The notes under the pieces were generated by a model. It saw only the letters and a list, made by a program, of their open reading frames with translations. It searched no databases and had not been told where the DNA came from. Positions 18,770 to 28,138 of a stretch of DNA of 64,000 bases are shown here, piece by piece (positions within the stretch are counted from its first letter, which is position 1; each line of letters begins with the position of its first letter). The position numbers were made by a program, and so were the translations under genes. Source of the DNA: Paralcaligenes sp. KSB-10 (GTDB taxonomy: Bacteria > Pseudomonadota > Gammaproteobacteria > Burkholderiales > Burkholderiaceae_B); assembly GCF_021266465.1 (NCBI RefSeq), contig NZ_CP089848.1, positions 3,906,001 to 3,970,000 on the forward strand, read 5' to 3'.

Positions 18770-20551
18770 ATGCGGGCTCAAACTGCGCAGGCGCTGGCGC
18801 CCGCCCCTATCGATGCTGTCCGTCTTGAGCTAGTCAAGAATTCGATCGGTTCGATCGTGGACGAAATGGTGCTGACAGTCGTGCGCATTGCGTACTCGTC
18901 CATCATGAAGGACACCATGGACTTGTCCAGCGCCTTCTGTGACTGCAAGGGCCGGCTAATCGCGCAAGGCCTGAGCCTGCCACTGCACCTGGGATCCATC
19001 CCCGACGCGATGGACGCGGTGCTTGCCGAATATGGCGCTACGCTCTCGCCCGGCGATATTGTAGTTACCAATGATCCGTATCAGGGCGGCATGCATCTGC
19101 CCGACATCTTCATGTTCAAGCCGGTGTTTATCGGCACGCATCTGCTTGGTTACGGCGTGCTGGTCGCGCACCATAACGATATGGGTGGGCGCGTGCCCGG
19201 CTCCAGCGCGGCCGATTCCACCGAGATCTTCCAGGAAGGCCTGCAGATTCCGATGCTCAAGCTTTATGACAAGGGCATGGTCAACATGACGCTGCTGAAG
19301 ATAATCGCTCGTAACGTGCGCGTGCCCGACGTTATCCTGGGCGACTTGCGTGCGCAAGAGGCGGCTTGCCGGATCGCCGAGCGCGGCATGCAGGAACTGG
19401 CGCAGCGCTACGGGGTGGAAGAGCTCGAGCGCTGTTTCGACGCATTGCTCGATTATTCGGAACGAGAGTGCCGTCGAACCATTGCGGCGATACCCGACGG
19501 TGCCTATTCCTACACCGATTTTCTCGACGATGACGGTATCGATCCGGATCAGCCGGTCCAGGTGACAGTCACGCTGCACATTGCGGGTGATGCGCTGACT
19601 GCCGATCTGACCGGCAGTTCGCCACAGGTGCGCGGCGCGATCAATTCGACATTGTCGTTCGCCAAATCGGCGATCTACTTTGCGATCCGTTCGATCATGG
19701 ATTCTGACGCGCCCAATAATGCAGGTTTCATGCGGCCGATCGCCGTCACGGCGCCCGACGACTGCCTGTTCAATCCGAGACGACCCGGCGCTGTGGCCGC
19801 GCGCGGCGTCAGCGGGTTCCGGTTGATCGATGCAACTTTCGGAGCGCTTGCCCAGGCGGTTCCGCTCAAGCCGCGTGCCGCGGGAGAGGGCGGTACCACC
19901 AGCTACAGCATTGGCGGTTACGACGCACACGGAAAATTCGTGCTGTTCCGCGAGGCCGTAATGGGCGCCTGGGGCGGCGGCTTTCATCGCGAAGGGGTGG
20001 ACGGGGTGGCAAACCCGGCCGCCAATATCAGCAATGCGCCCATCGAAATGGTCGAAAACACTGCGCCGATCCGTATCGAGCGCTACGAACTCGTTACCGA
20101 CAGCGGGGGGCCGGGCACTTGGCGCGGTGGGCTTGCGATCGAACGGCAGTTGCGTTTTCTTGGACAACGGGCGACGTTTCAGCTGCGTTCGGATCGGCGC
20201 CGATACCCGCCGTTCGGGCTCGCGGCGGGTCAACCCGGAACATCATCGAACAATTTGCTGGAAGAAGATGGCGCTTGGCGGCAGATTGCCACGAAGTTCA
20301 CACGTTCGCTCGCGTCTGGCCAGGGCTTTCGCCATCGCACGGCGGGCGGCGGCGGCTATGGCGATCCGCTCGAACGCGACGTTGCCGCCGTCTTGTTCGA
20401 CGTGCGCAACGGCAAGGTATCCATCGAAGCGGCCAAAAGTGCATATGGTGTTGTCATCCGCGATACACCGTGGCGAGTCGATGAAGCGGCGACCAGTGAG
20501 GCGCGGCGCGCTCTGCATGCTGTTCGTGACATGCAAGGCGTTCAACAATGA
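18770..20551 (+). CDS. hyuB: Hydantoinase B/oxoprolinase family subunit
   Basis: A 593-residue HyuB-family subunit. Typical blocks include 'SSAFCDCKGRLIAQG', 'VTNDPYQGGMHLPDI', 'VAHHNDMGGRVPGS' (His/Asp residues implicated in metal binding) and 'GGPGTWRGGL' near the C-terminus. HyuA/HyuB pairs make up N-methylhydantoinases, 5-oxoprolinases, caprolactamase, and acetone or acetophenone carboxylases, coupling ATP use to ring opening or carboxylation. Which applies here cannot be told from sequence. The stop overlaps the hyuA start (ATGA at 20548), so the subunits are coupled. The ribosome site AAGGAGGAG is excellent. Confidence 0.88.
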   Translation: MRAQTAQALAPAPIDAVRLELVKNSIGSIVDEMVLTVVRIAYSSIMKDTMDLSSAFCDCKGRLIAQGLSLPLHLGSIPDAMDAVLAEYGATLSPGDIVVTNDPYQGGMHLPDIFMFKPVFIGTHLLGYGVLVAHHNDMGGRVPGSSAADSTEIFQEGLQIPMLKLYDKGMVNMTLLKIIARNVRVPDVILGDLRAQEAACRIAERGMQELAQRYGVEELERCFDALLDYSERECRRTIAAIPDGAYSYTDFLDDDGIDPDQPVQVTVTLHIAGDALTADLTGSSPQVRGAINSTLSFAKSAIYFAIRSIMDSDAPNNAGFMRPIAVTAPDDCLFNPRRPGAVAARGVSGFRLIDATFGALAQAVPLKPRAAGEGGTTSYSIGGYDAHGKFVLFREAVMGAWGGGFHREGVDGVANPAANISNAPIEMVENTAPIRIERYELVTDSGGPGTWRGGLAIERQLRFLGQRATFQLRSDRRRYPPFGLAAGQPGTSSNNLLEEDGAWRQIATKFTRSLASGQGFRHRTAGGGGYGDPLERDVAAVLFDVRNGKVSIEAAKSAYGVVIRDTPWRVDEAATSEARRALHAVRDMQGVQQ

Positions 20552-22656
20552 ACCAGGCCCAGCCATTGAGAGTGGGCGCCGATATCGGCGGAACCTTCAC
20601 CGACTTGGTCTTTGCGTGCCCAGACGGAAGTCTGCACAAGCGTAAGGTGCCGTCGACGCCCGCTGACTATTCAAGAGCGATCATCGATGGAATTTCGGCG
20701 TTCTGTACCGAATATCGACTATCGCCTGCGAAAATTGGCGAAGTGGTGCATGCGACCACGGTGGCGACCAACGCCATTCTCGAGCGCAAGGGCGCCCGGA
20801 CGGCGTTGTTGACCACGGAGGGTTTTCGCGATGTGCTTGAGTTGCGCCGCATCCGCATTCCGATGTCGTACGACCTTGGCTGGCAGAAGCCGCCGCCGCT
20901 GGTCGAGCGCGAACTGCGGCTTGGCGTGAGCGAGCGGCTCGATGCCCAGGGCGCCGTTCTGGTTGCGCTCAGCACGGCTGACCTGGCGCCGCTTGTCGCG
21001 CAGTTGCGCGCTCATGAAGTCGAAGCCATTGCCGTCTGTTTTCTGCACTCATACCGTAATGCAAATCATGAAAAAGCGGTTGGCAAGTATCTGGGCGAAC
21101 ATCTGCCTGGAGTATACGTTTCGCTGTCACACGAAGTATTGCCGGAGATTCTCGAGTTCGAGCGTACCAGTACGACGGTCGTCAATGCCTATGTGGCGCC
21201 GCTGATTGCCCGCTATCTAACGATTCTGCGCAGCCGCCTTGACGATCTGGGCAGCAAGGCGCCAATTCTGGTCATGCAGTCCAACGGCGGGCTGATCAGT
21301 GCGACCGTTGCCGGGTCCCGACCTGTCACGATTATCGAGTCGGGGCCCGCGGCGGGTGTTATCGCGGCCGCGCGGCTCGCGATCGACTGCGGCTATCCGG
21401 ACATTATCACGCTCGATATGGGCGGCACCACGACCAAGGCATCGATCATAGAGCAGGGCGAGATTCTTCGCGCGACGGAGTACGAGGTCGGTTCGGCCGT
21501 TTCCGTGAGCAGCCGCCTGATGCGCGGCAACGGTTATACATTGCGTATCCCCGTAATCGATATTTCGGAAGTCGGCGCGGGCGGCGGCAGCATCGCCGCG
21601 ATCGACGCCGGCGGCTCGCTGCGGGTGGGACCACGCAGCGCGGGCGCGGTGCCGGGGCCGGCATGTTATGGGCAGGGTAATACTTTGCCGACGGTGACTG
21701 ACGCGAACCTCGTGCTCGGCTATCTGAATAACGATTCGCTGGCTGGAGGATCGCTGAAGATCCAACGCGACCTCGCTGAGCAGGCCGTGCGCACACACAT
21801 TGCCGAGAAAAGTGGACTATCGCTGCTCGATGCGGCGTACGGCGCCCACCTCATCGCCAATTCAAATATGGTGCGCGCGATCAAATCGGTTTCGGTCGAA
21901 CGTGGGCGCGACCCCAGGGACTTTGTGCTGATGGTGTTCGGCGGTGCCGGCCCGATCCACGCAGTGGGGGTTGCACGTGAACTTGGCATCAAGCGGGTCA
22001 TCATACCGCCCGCACCTGGCGTATTCAGCGCGTTCGGGCTGTTGCGCGCCGATGTGGAACAGCATGCGGCGAGAACTGTGCTGACGTCTACCCGTAACGC
22101 CGATCTCACGACCATCAATTCCGTTCTTGAAGAAATGCGGGCTGAACTGGTGCGCGTGCTTACTCAGGAAGGCTACGACCAGACGGCTGTGATTACAGCG
22201 CCGTTTGCCGATCTGCGTTACCAGGGGCAATCGTCCGAGATAACCCTGCCGCTTGCCGGCCTGCCCTTGACTGAAAAAGAGCTGCGCGCGGTCGAGCAGC
22301 GTTTTGAGCTTGAGTTCGAGCGAACTTATGGCCATCGATCTGCGCATAAGCAGTTTGAACTGGTGACCGTGCGATTGATCGCATCGGTGTCGCGGCTTAT
22401 ATCGGATTTTGGAGAATGGGCGGACGAACCAGGGGCCGTCGGCGAGCCGGTGCTGCGCAATGTGTATTTCGGCGCGCAGCACGGGACTGTCCGTACAGCG
22501 GTGATTCCTCGTGCGGCACTGGCTGCGCAAGCGCGCCAGGGGCCAGTGATCATCCAGGAATACGATACAAGCGTCATCGTGCCACCCGGCTGCAACGCCG
22601 CTCTGGATATGCACAGGAACATTATTGTCGAGGTGCGTGATGAATCAGCCGCTTGA
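20548..22656 (+). CDS. hyuA: Hydantoinase A/oxoprolinase family ATP-dependent subunit
   Basis: A 702-residue HyuA-family subunit with the ASKHA-type phosphate motif 'GADIGGTFTDLVF' at residues 9-21 and a second nucleotide-binding block 'TLDMGGTTTKASII' at about 290-303; 'VFGGAGPIHAVGVARELG' is also characteristic. It phosphorylates or activates the substrate for the HyuB partner encoded directly upstream. The stop lies 17 bp inside the following MmgE/PrpD gene. No gamma subunit of acetone carboxylase type is present, which favours an oxoprolinase- or hydantoinase-like activity over acetone carboxylation. Confidence 0.88.
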   Translation: MNQAQPLRVGADIGGTFTDLVFACPDGSLHKRKVPSTPADYSRAIIDGISAFCTEYRLSPAKIGEVVHATTVATNAILERKGARTALLTTEGFRDVLELRRIRIPMSYDLGWQKPPPLVERELRLGVSERLDAQGAVLVALSTADLAPLVAQLRAHEVEAIAVCFLHSYRNANHEKAVGKYLGEHLPGVYVSLSHEVLPEILEFERTSTTVVNAYVAPLIARYLTILRSRLDDLGSKAPILVMQSNGGLISATVAGSRPVTIIESGPAAGVIAAARLAIDCGYPDIITLDMGGTTTKASIIEQGEILRATEYEVGSAVSVSSRLMRGNGYTLRIPVIDISEVGAGGGSIAAIDAGGSLRVGPRSAGAVPGPACYGQGNTLPTVTDANLVLGYLNNDSLAGGSLKIQRDLAEQAVRTHIAEKSGLSLLDAAYGAHLIANSNMVRAIKSVSVERGRDPRDFVLMVFGGAGPIHAVGVARELGIKRVIIPPAPGVFSAFGLLRADVEQHAARTVLTSTRNADLTTINSVLEEMRAELVRVLTQEGYDQTAVITAPFADLRYQGQSSEITLPLAGLPLTEKELRAVEQRFELEFERTYGHRSAHKQFELVTVRLIASVSRLISDFGEWADEPGAVGEPVLRNVYFGAQHGTVRTAVIPRAALAAQARQGPVIIQEYDTSVIVPPGCNAALDMHRNIIVEVRDESAA

Positions 22657-24049
22657 GTCGCCACGCCGGCTGTTGCCTGGCGCAGGCCTGGCCGCCTTGG
22701 CGCGTTTCACGGCCGAACTCGATCTCAATGCGCTGCCGGCCGTGGCGATCGATCAGGCCAAGGCTTGCCTGCTTTATGGCCTGGCAGTTGCCATTGCATC
22801 CACGAAATCCGACGGTTCTCGAATCGCCGCCGCAGCGGTCGATGGCGAGAGCGAAGGCGATGCCGGCATGCGTTTCAGAGCGACCCGCTTCATTGATGCA
22901 AAGCGGATCTCCGCGGGCGATGCGGCATTTTGCAACGCGGCGTTGTTTCACGCGAGGGTGCAGGAAGACGCACATCCGGCCGGCCACGTCGGTGTGGCTG
23001 TCATGCCGGCGGCACTTGCTGTTGCGCAACGGCTCGGTGTCCGTGGAGCCGAACTGCTGTGCGCCGTAGTTGCCGGCTATGAAGTTGCGCTGCGAATCGG
23101 ACGAGACCACGCGGGTGACGCCAGTAGGCGTGGCTTTCGCACTACGCCGCTCTATGGTGTGTTCGGCGCGGCGGCGGCCGCCGCGCGTTTAATGCGGTTG
23201 GATCAGGGGCGCACGCACAACGCGCTCGCGTTAGCCGCCAACACCGCCTGCGGTTTGCGCGAGTTCGTCAATGCGGGCACCGAGGAGTACACGCTGCACG
23301 CGGGCTTCGCCTCCCGAAACGGTATCAGCGCGGCCTATTGCGCGGCGGCTGGCGCGGCCGCCGCGGCCAGTAGTCTCGATGGCGCCGCAGGTTTCTATCA
23401 AAGCTATGGCGGGACGGAAAAACGGTACGACGAGCGTATCGAAGAGGGGCTCGGACGTGAGTTCGAAATGCTGCGCGTTGCTTACAAACCTTATCCGACC
23501 TGCCAGTTCCATCGCAGTGTGATCCACGGCGTGCTGACCTTGCGTGCTCGTGCGGCAAATTGGGCACCGCAAGCCATGACGATCCGCATGAACCCATTCG
23601 AGGCCGATTTCGTGGGGGTGCGATTCGCTGGGCCGTTTCAAACTTTCTCGCAGACATTCATGAGTGCCCCGTTTTGTGCTGCGCTGGCCTGGACGACAGG
23701 CGTCGTTGGATACGAAGGCATGCATGAATTCACCGCCCCTGCGGTTCTGCGTCAAGTGAGCTTGGTTCGGATAGTGTCGGATCCTGCGCGGCCGCCTTAT
23801 CACCCGGTAATCGTCTTGACTGACCCCGATGGGGCAGCCCAGGATGAGTGGGGACAAACGGAAAATAGCCTGACATTCGATTTGACCTGGGACGCCGCGG
23901 GTCGAATGGCTGGCGCCTTGTGCCAGGAGGCCGGTGTTTCCGATGCGGCCCGGGCCGCACTGGTGCTGGCCATCGAAGGTCTGGAGCATGCGCCCAGCAT
24001 CGATGCGTTGATCGATGCCGTGAACGCGGCGATCGCGGAGCGGCCTTGA
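22640..24049 (+). CDS. MmgE/PrpD family protein
   Basis: A 469-residue member of the family of 2-methylcitrate dehydratase (PrpD), cis-aconitate decarboxylase and iminodisuccinate epimerase. Visible family blocks are 'DAAFCNAALFHARVQEDAHPAGHVGVAVMPAAL'-type sequence around residues 95-130, 'FRTTPLYGVFGAAAAAARLM' near 170, and 'VAYKPYPTCQFHRSVIHGVL' near 285. It probably catalyses a dehydration, hydration or isomerisation of a di- or tricarboxylate. ATG 22640 overlaps the hyuA stop by 17 bp. Presence next to isocitrate-lyase-like enzymes parallels the methylcitrate cycle logic of PrpD plus PrpB, though neither gene here is a clear prp orthologue. Confidence 0.87.
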   Translation: MNQPLESPRRLLPGAGLAALARFTAELDLNALPAVAIDQAKACLLYGLAVAIASTKSDGSRIAAAAVDGESEGDAGMRFRATRFIDAKRISAGDAAFCNAALFHARVQEDAHPAGHVGVAVMPAALAVAQRLGVRGAELLCAVVAGYEVALRIGRDHAGDASRRGFRTTPLYGVFGAAAAAARLMRLDQGRTHNALALAANTACGLREFVNAGTEEYTLHAGFASRNGISAAYCAAAGAAAAASSLDGAAGFYQSYGGTEKRYDERIEEGLGREFEMLRVAYKPYPTCQFHRSVIHGVLTLRARAANWAPQAMTIRMNPFEADFVGVRFAGPFQTFSQTFMSAPFCAALAWTTGVVGYEGMHEFTAPAVLRQVSLVRIVSDPARPPYHPVIVLTDPDGAAQDEWGQTENSLTFDLTWDAAGRMAGALCQEAGVSDAARAALVLAIEGLEHAPSIDALIDAVNAAIAERP

Positions 24050-24172
24050 TGAAACTTGACCGGCATTAGAGGTATTTTCGATTTCGCTTGTCACCCGATT
24101 CACTATGTATCGATGACAACCGACTATCCGTGCAATGTCTAAATGATGAATTACAAGACTGGAGACAAGCAA

Positions 24173-25144
24173 ATGCGTAAGTCGATATTGTTGCTATCCG
24201 TCGTACTGGCGGTGAACCTGTTTTTACCTGCTGCCGCGCGCGCAGAGAAATTTCCGTCTCATTCGATCAGTCTCATTATTCCGACGCCGCCGGGCGGAGG
24301 TACCGATGTGGCGCTGCGGATGGTGGCGCAGATTGCCGGGGGCATTCTGGGGCAGACGATCGTGATCATGAATCGCCCGGGCGCAGGCGGCGAAATCGGG
24401 ACCTGGTCGGTGGTGCGCGCCACACCGGACGGCTACACGCTTGGTGGAATCTGGAATGCGCCATTGACAATGACGCCTTATACCTTGCCTGCGCCGTATA
24501 CCCCCAATGATTACGTCGCCATCTCACTAACCGACTCGGCGCCGATCGTATTGTGTGCCAAGGCCGCCTTTCCGGCCGACAGCGGTAAGGCATTTATCGA
24601 CTATTTGAAGAAGAACCCCGACAAGTTCACCTATGGTACCGATGGGGTCGGCGCGACGATTCAGCTTGCGGCGGAACGCATATTCTTCAAACTTGGCGTG
24701 AAGATGCGATCGATTCCGTTCGGCGGGGCAGGCCAAACCTTGCAGAGTTTCCTGGGTGGCCAGATCGATATATATGGCGGTTCGATCACACCGATTCTGC
24801 CATATGTCCGCAACAAGACCGCGAAATGCCTGATCGTCACATCGGTCAAACGGGTAGATTCGTTGCCCGAAGCGTCAAGCTTGACCGACCTGGGCATTCC
24901 GGGCGAACAAACACTGTTGTGGCATGGAATTATCGGGCCCAAGGGCATTCCCCCCGACCGCCTCGCCATTCTGGAAAGCGCATTTCGTAAAGCCGCTCAG
25001 ACGAAGCGCTTCGTCGACTTCATGAAAGCGCAAAGCATCGACGTGCAAGGAACTAGCGGGCCGGAAATGCGCAAGGTGATCGATTCCGAATATGCGGCAA
25101 TGGGGCAAGTCGTGAAGAAGCTCGGGATCGGCAATAAAAAATAA
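24173..25144 (+). CDS. Bug/TctC family periplasmic substrate-binding protein
   Basis: A 323-residue tripartite-tricarboxylate-type binding protein. It has a Sec signal peptide (Arg-Lys start, hydrophobic core, cleavage after A-R-A near residue 24) and the family motif 'ISLIIPTPPGGGTDVALRMVA' just after it, which binds the carboxylate of the ligand. These proteins are greatly expanded in Alcaligenaceae and Comamonadaceae and usually bind di- or tricarboxylates, amino acids or aromatic acids. No TctA/TctB membrane genes are adjacent, so it may be an orphan sensor or use permeases elsewhere. ATG 24173 is preceded by GGAG at 24161; an upstream ATG at 24143 lacks this. Confidence 0.9.
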   Translation: MRKSILLLSVVLAVNLFLPAAARAEKFPSHSISLIIPTPPGGGTDVALRMVAQIAGGILGQTIVIMNRPGAGGEIGTWSVVRATPDGYTLGGIWNAPLTMTPYTLPAPYTPNDYVAISLTDSAPIVLCAKAAFPADSGKAFIDYLKKNPDKFTYGTDGVGATIQLAAERIFFKLGVKMRSIPFGGAGQTLQSFLGGQIDIYGGSITPILPYVRNKTAKCLIVTSVKRVDSLPEASSLTDLGIPGEQTLLWHGIIGPKGIPPDRLAILESAFRKAAQTKRFVDFMKAQSIDVQGTSGPEMRKVIDSEYAAMGQVVKKLGIGNKK

Positions 25145-25160
25145 TGACTAAGGAGTTCTC

Positions 25161-26072
25161 ATGACAGAGCCCGGCAACAAGCGCATTGCGCGCACTACGC
25201 AGTTACGCCAGATTCTGGCGGCCGGTGGCCCCGGTATCGTACCGGGTGCAACCGATTGTTTCACCGCGCGGCTGATCGAGCAGGCTGGCTTCCCCGTGGT
25301 GTATGTGACCGGCGGTGGCACGGCAAATGCCTATCTCGGAGCGCCCGACATAGGGCTCGTGACCTTGAACGAGCTGGCGAGCCAGGTCGAGCGCATCGCC
25401 GACGCGGTTTCGGTTCCGGTCATTGCCGACTGCGATACCGGTTTTGGCGGCGTGGCGAACGTCCGGCGTACTGTACGCGCATACGAGCGCGCAGGCGCGG
25501 CGGGACTCCATATTGAGGACCAGCTGTTTCCCAAGCGTTGTGGCCATTTCGATGGAAAATCGGTGGTGCCGGCGCGCGAGATGGAGTATCGGCTGCAAGC
25601 CGCCCTCGATGCGCGCACCGATCCGGATTTCCTGATTATCGCGCGCACCGATGCGAGGGCGGTTGAGGGGTTCGATGCCGCCCTGGAGCGCGCTCGACGG
25701 TACCTGCAGCTTGGTGCGGATGCCATATTTTTCGAGCAACCGCGCAGTGTCGATGAATTGCAGCGGGTCGGCGAAGCATTTCGGGGGACGGTATTGGTTG
25801 CCAATATGGTCGAACGCAGCAAGACCCCGCTATTGCCCGCGGACCAGTTGCTCGGCATGGGTTTCCAAATCATCTTGTATGCCAACGCCGCGCTCTATCT
25901 TGGAGCCTACGCGATCCGACGCGGTCTGGCAGTGCTGCGCTCGGCCGGCACTACAGAGAGCCTGCTCGACGTTATGATGACGTTCGGTGAGCGACAGGCG
26001 CTGATCGGGCTAGATCGGGCGGACGCCTATGAGCGCAGCCTGGTCGAACGTGTCGATAGGCTGTCGTCATGA
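25161..26072 (+). CDS. Isocitrate lyase/PEP mutase superfamily lyase (2,3-dimethylmalate lyase/oxaloacetate decarboxylase-like)
   Basis: A 303-residue TIM-barrel enzyme. It has the metal-binding 'VIADCDTGFGG' (Asp residues around 90-92) and 'LHIEDQLFPKRCGHFDGK', in which C127 of the K-R-C-G-H motif is the candidate catalytic acid of (methyl)isocitrate lyase-type enzymes. It is therefore expected to cleave a C-C bond in a 2-hydroxy di- or tricarboxylate, releasing pyruvate, glyoxylate or a similar keto acid. It is the last plus-strand gene of the hyu island, 16 bp after the binding-protein gene. A paralogue is encoded on the other strand at 26920-27855. The substrate is unknown. Confidence 0.87.
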   Translation: MTEPGNKRIARTTQLRQILAAGGPGIVPGATDCFTARLIEQAGFPVVYVTGGGTANAYLGAPDIGLVTLNELASQVERIADAVSVPVIADCDTGFGGVANVRRTVRAYERAGAAGLHIEDQLFPKRCGHFDGKSVVPAREMEYRLQAALDARTDPDFLIIARTDARAVEGFDAALERARRYLQLGADAIFFEQPRSVDELQRVGEAFRGTVLVANMVERSKTPLLPADQLLGMGFQIILYANAALYLGAYAIRRGLAVLRSAGTTESLLDVMMTFGERQALIGLDRADAYERSLVERVDRLSS

Positions 26073-26098
26073 GTAGCGCGTGTGGCTGAGGGCTGAGA

Positions 26099-26923
26099 CT
26101 AGAACCCGAACAACTGCTGCGCTGTGTCGACGAGGATGCGATGGCGGATGCGCGAATCGGGTACCCATTGCCACAGCAAATCGATGCATTGCGCATAAGT
26201 TACCGTATTTTCGTGGCTCACCCATGGCCAGTCGCTGGCCCATACCAGCCGTTCACCGCCGCCGGCGGCGAGCAGTGCGTCGACATACCCTTGCGGGTCG
26301 GCCCCTCCGCAGCGATAGGGTGCGGACAGTTTCACCCACGTGTTGCCGGCGCTGACGGCGTCCAGCAGGCAGGTAAAGCCTGGACTGTTCACGCCTTTAT
26401 CGGGGTTGGGGCAGCCGAAATGATCGATGACGATCTTCGCCTTGCTGCGGGCAATGTCTCGCAGGATAAGCGGTAGCAGGTCGCCTTCGATAAACAGCTC
26501 CACGTGCAAGCCCAGATCGCTGGCCAATCCAAATAAATGCTGATATTCAGGGCTCGACGTATCGGGAATTGCCTTGCGCCGGATCCAGTTGAGACGAATG
26601 CCGGAGACACCTGCGGCCCGCATCCGGCTGAGCGCATCGGCGGAGATGGATGGATCGACAATGACCGTGCCGCGCAAACGACCCTCCGATCGTGCGATCG
26701 CGTCGAGTAATAGCGTATTGTCAGTGCCGTAAAAGCTCGGTGCCGTCAGCACGCCGAAGCTGACCTTATGGTTGTCGAGCACCTGAACAAAATCGTCGAG
26801 CGTGACGTCGCGCGTCGGCGCCGAATGTCGTTCGGCGACCAGCTCGGCATCGCTGCGCATCACATGGGCATGGGTATCCACCGCGCCGGGCGGCAATCGG
26901 TTTTCTCGTCCCTGGACGCTCAC
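26099..26923 (-). CDS. Amidohydrolase family protein (2-pyrone-4,6-dicarboxylate hydrolase-like, COG3618)
   Basis: A 274-residue TIM-barrel metal-dependent hydrolase of the cog3618 branch, which includes LigI (2-pyrone-4,6-dicarboxylate lactonase) and other lactonases. Visible: 'VDTHAHVM' (H-x-H metal motif, about residues 16-20), 'IVIDHFGCPN' (catalytic His, around 166), and 'LVWASDWPW' (Asp near 233). It probably opens a lactone or related ring. Its start overlaps the stop of the upstream lyase gene by four bases (ATGA), so it forms a two-gene minus-strand operon that converges with the hyu operon. Confidence 0.87.
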   Translation of the reverse strand: MSVQGRENRLPPGAVDTHAHVMRSDAELVAERHSAPTRDVTLDDFVQVLDNHKVSFGVLTAPSFYGTDNTLLLDAIARSEGRLRGTVIVDPSISADALSRMRAAGVSGIRLNWIRRKAIPDTSSPEYQHLFGLASDLGLHVELFIEGDLLPLILRDIARSKAKIVIDHFGCPNPDKGVNSPGFTCLLDAVSAGNTWVKLSAPYRCGGADPQGYVDALLAAGGGERLVWASDWPWVSHENTVTYAQCIDLLWQWVPDSRIRHRILVDTAQQLFGF

Positions 26924-27855
26924 TTGACCGGCCCGGCCGTCTGGCCTTTATACTTCGTTGCTTTCTGCGATGGCGTGAGGTACCGTTCCTCAAGAGATTT
27001 GATCTGAGCCATCCCCATGATCTCGTTCAACTCTTCGAACGAAACCAGCGCGTCGGGGCGATCGACCACCTCGCCGGTGCTGAGCGACTGTTGCAGCAAT
27101 TCCAGCCCTCGTTTCATTCCCATCAGTGCGCAGGCAGTCAGCATCCGTGGGAAAATCACGACGGATACGCCAAGCTCCTCCAATTGCGCCGCCGATAGCA
27201 AGGGCGTGGTGGAACGTTGGCGTATGCCGAAACCCATGTTTACGCATAGTGGTTTCGAGACGTTCTTTGCCACCAGCGAAATCTGCTCACGGGTTATGAG
27301 CGCATCGGCGAACAGCAGGTCGGCGCCGGCGTCTGCATAGGCGTTCAAGCGTTTGATGGCTTCGTCGATGCCGTGCGTGGCCAGCGAATCGGTGCGCGAC
27401 TTGATTACAAAATCCGGATCGACGCGCGCTTCGGCCGCGGCATGGATTTTTTCGACCATTTCATCAAGTGGGATGACCTCTTTGCCTTTCATGTGTCCGC
27501 AGCGTTTCGGCCAAACCTGGTCTTCGAGCATCAGTCCGGCGACACCGGCCTGCTCGAATGCGCGAAGCGTATGAAAGGCATTGATGGCATTGCCGTAGCC
27601 AGTGTCGCCGTCGGCAATCAGAATCAGGTTTGAACACGCCACAATAGCCCTTGCCGCGGCCACGTTTTCTTCCATTCCCATAATGCCTACATCGGGCTGG
27701 CCGAGCCGCGACTCGCTGACGCCGCTGCCGGTGATGAACGCCGACGCAAAGCCGCTGTGCTCGACGATGCGCGTGCTGAATCCGTCGTGTACCGCGGGGA
27801 GAGCCAGGATTTCCGGCGCATTGATAAGCTTGCGAAGCCGCTCTGTCTTTTTCAT
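26920..27855 (-). CDS. Isocitrate lyase/PEP mutase superfamily lyase, second copy
   Basis: A 311-residue TIM-barrel lyase. 'LIADGDTGYGNAINAFHTL' gives the metal site, and 'LEDQVWPKRCGHMKGKEVIP' has the catalytic-Cys motif (C119, H121). It is clearly related to, but diverged from, the product of 25161-26072, so the two are unlikely to be a recent duplication. It is cotranscribed with the amidohydrolase that follows. The pair may convert a lactone to a hydroxy acid, then cleave it to keto acids. The C-terminal extension 'YLTPSQKATKYKGQ' is basic. Start ATG at 27855. Confidence 0.87.
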   Translation of the reverse strand: MKKTERLRKLINAPEILALPAVHDGFSTRIVEHSGFASAFITGSGVSESRLGQPDVGIMGMEENVAAARAIVACSNLILIADGDTGYGNAINAFHTLRAFEQAGVAGLMLEDQVWPKRCGHMKGKEVIPLDEMVEKIHAAAEARVDPDFVIKSRTDSLATHGIDEAIKRLNAYADAGADLLFADALITREQISLVAKNVSKPLCVNMGFGIRQRSTTPLLSAAQLEELGVSVVIFPRMLTACALMGMKRGLELLQQSLSTGEVVDRPDALVSFEELNEIMGMAQIKSLEERYLTPSQKATKYKGQTAGPVK

Positions 27856-27888
27856 GCTGTCACCTGTTGAATAGATACCTCAATGCTA

Positions 27889-27904
27889 GCAACAGACCGG
27901 TTGC
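27889..27904. promoter_or_regulatory. Inverted repeat upstream of the lyase-amidohydrolase operon
   Basis: GCAAC-AGACCG-GTTGC is a perfect 5-bp inverted repeat about 35 bp upstream of the start codon at 27855, a position suited to an operator. No regulator can be assigned. The remaining spacer to 28138 shows AT-rich sequence but no further clear signal. Confidence 0.25.
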
Positions 27905-28138
27905 CGATCTAATTAATTTAAACCCGTTTTTTGATAAGAAAATTGATGTCGGCCGGGCTGAAACTGCGACGCTGACGCAAAGGTTTCAGACAATTTTCCA
28001 GTGTTTCAAACCGTTGCGGCACACTTGCCTGCCTGTCCTTGTCCACCGGACAACTGCCTTTGCGCGGACTGTCCGCATGCCAATCCTCGGCGTACCTGAT
28101 ATGCTTGCGGAAAGCCCGTAACGCACACAAGCCCCTAA

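Noticed and set aside
20548-22656. Acetone carboxylase
   Set aside because: HyuA/HyuB-like subunits occur without the small gamma subunit typical of acetone carboxylase.
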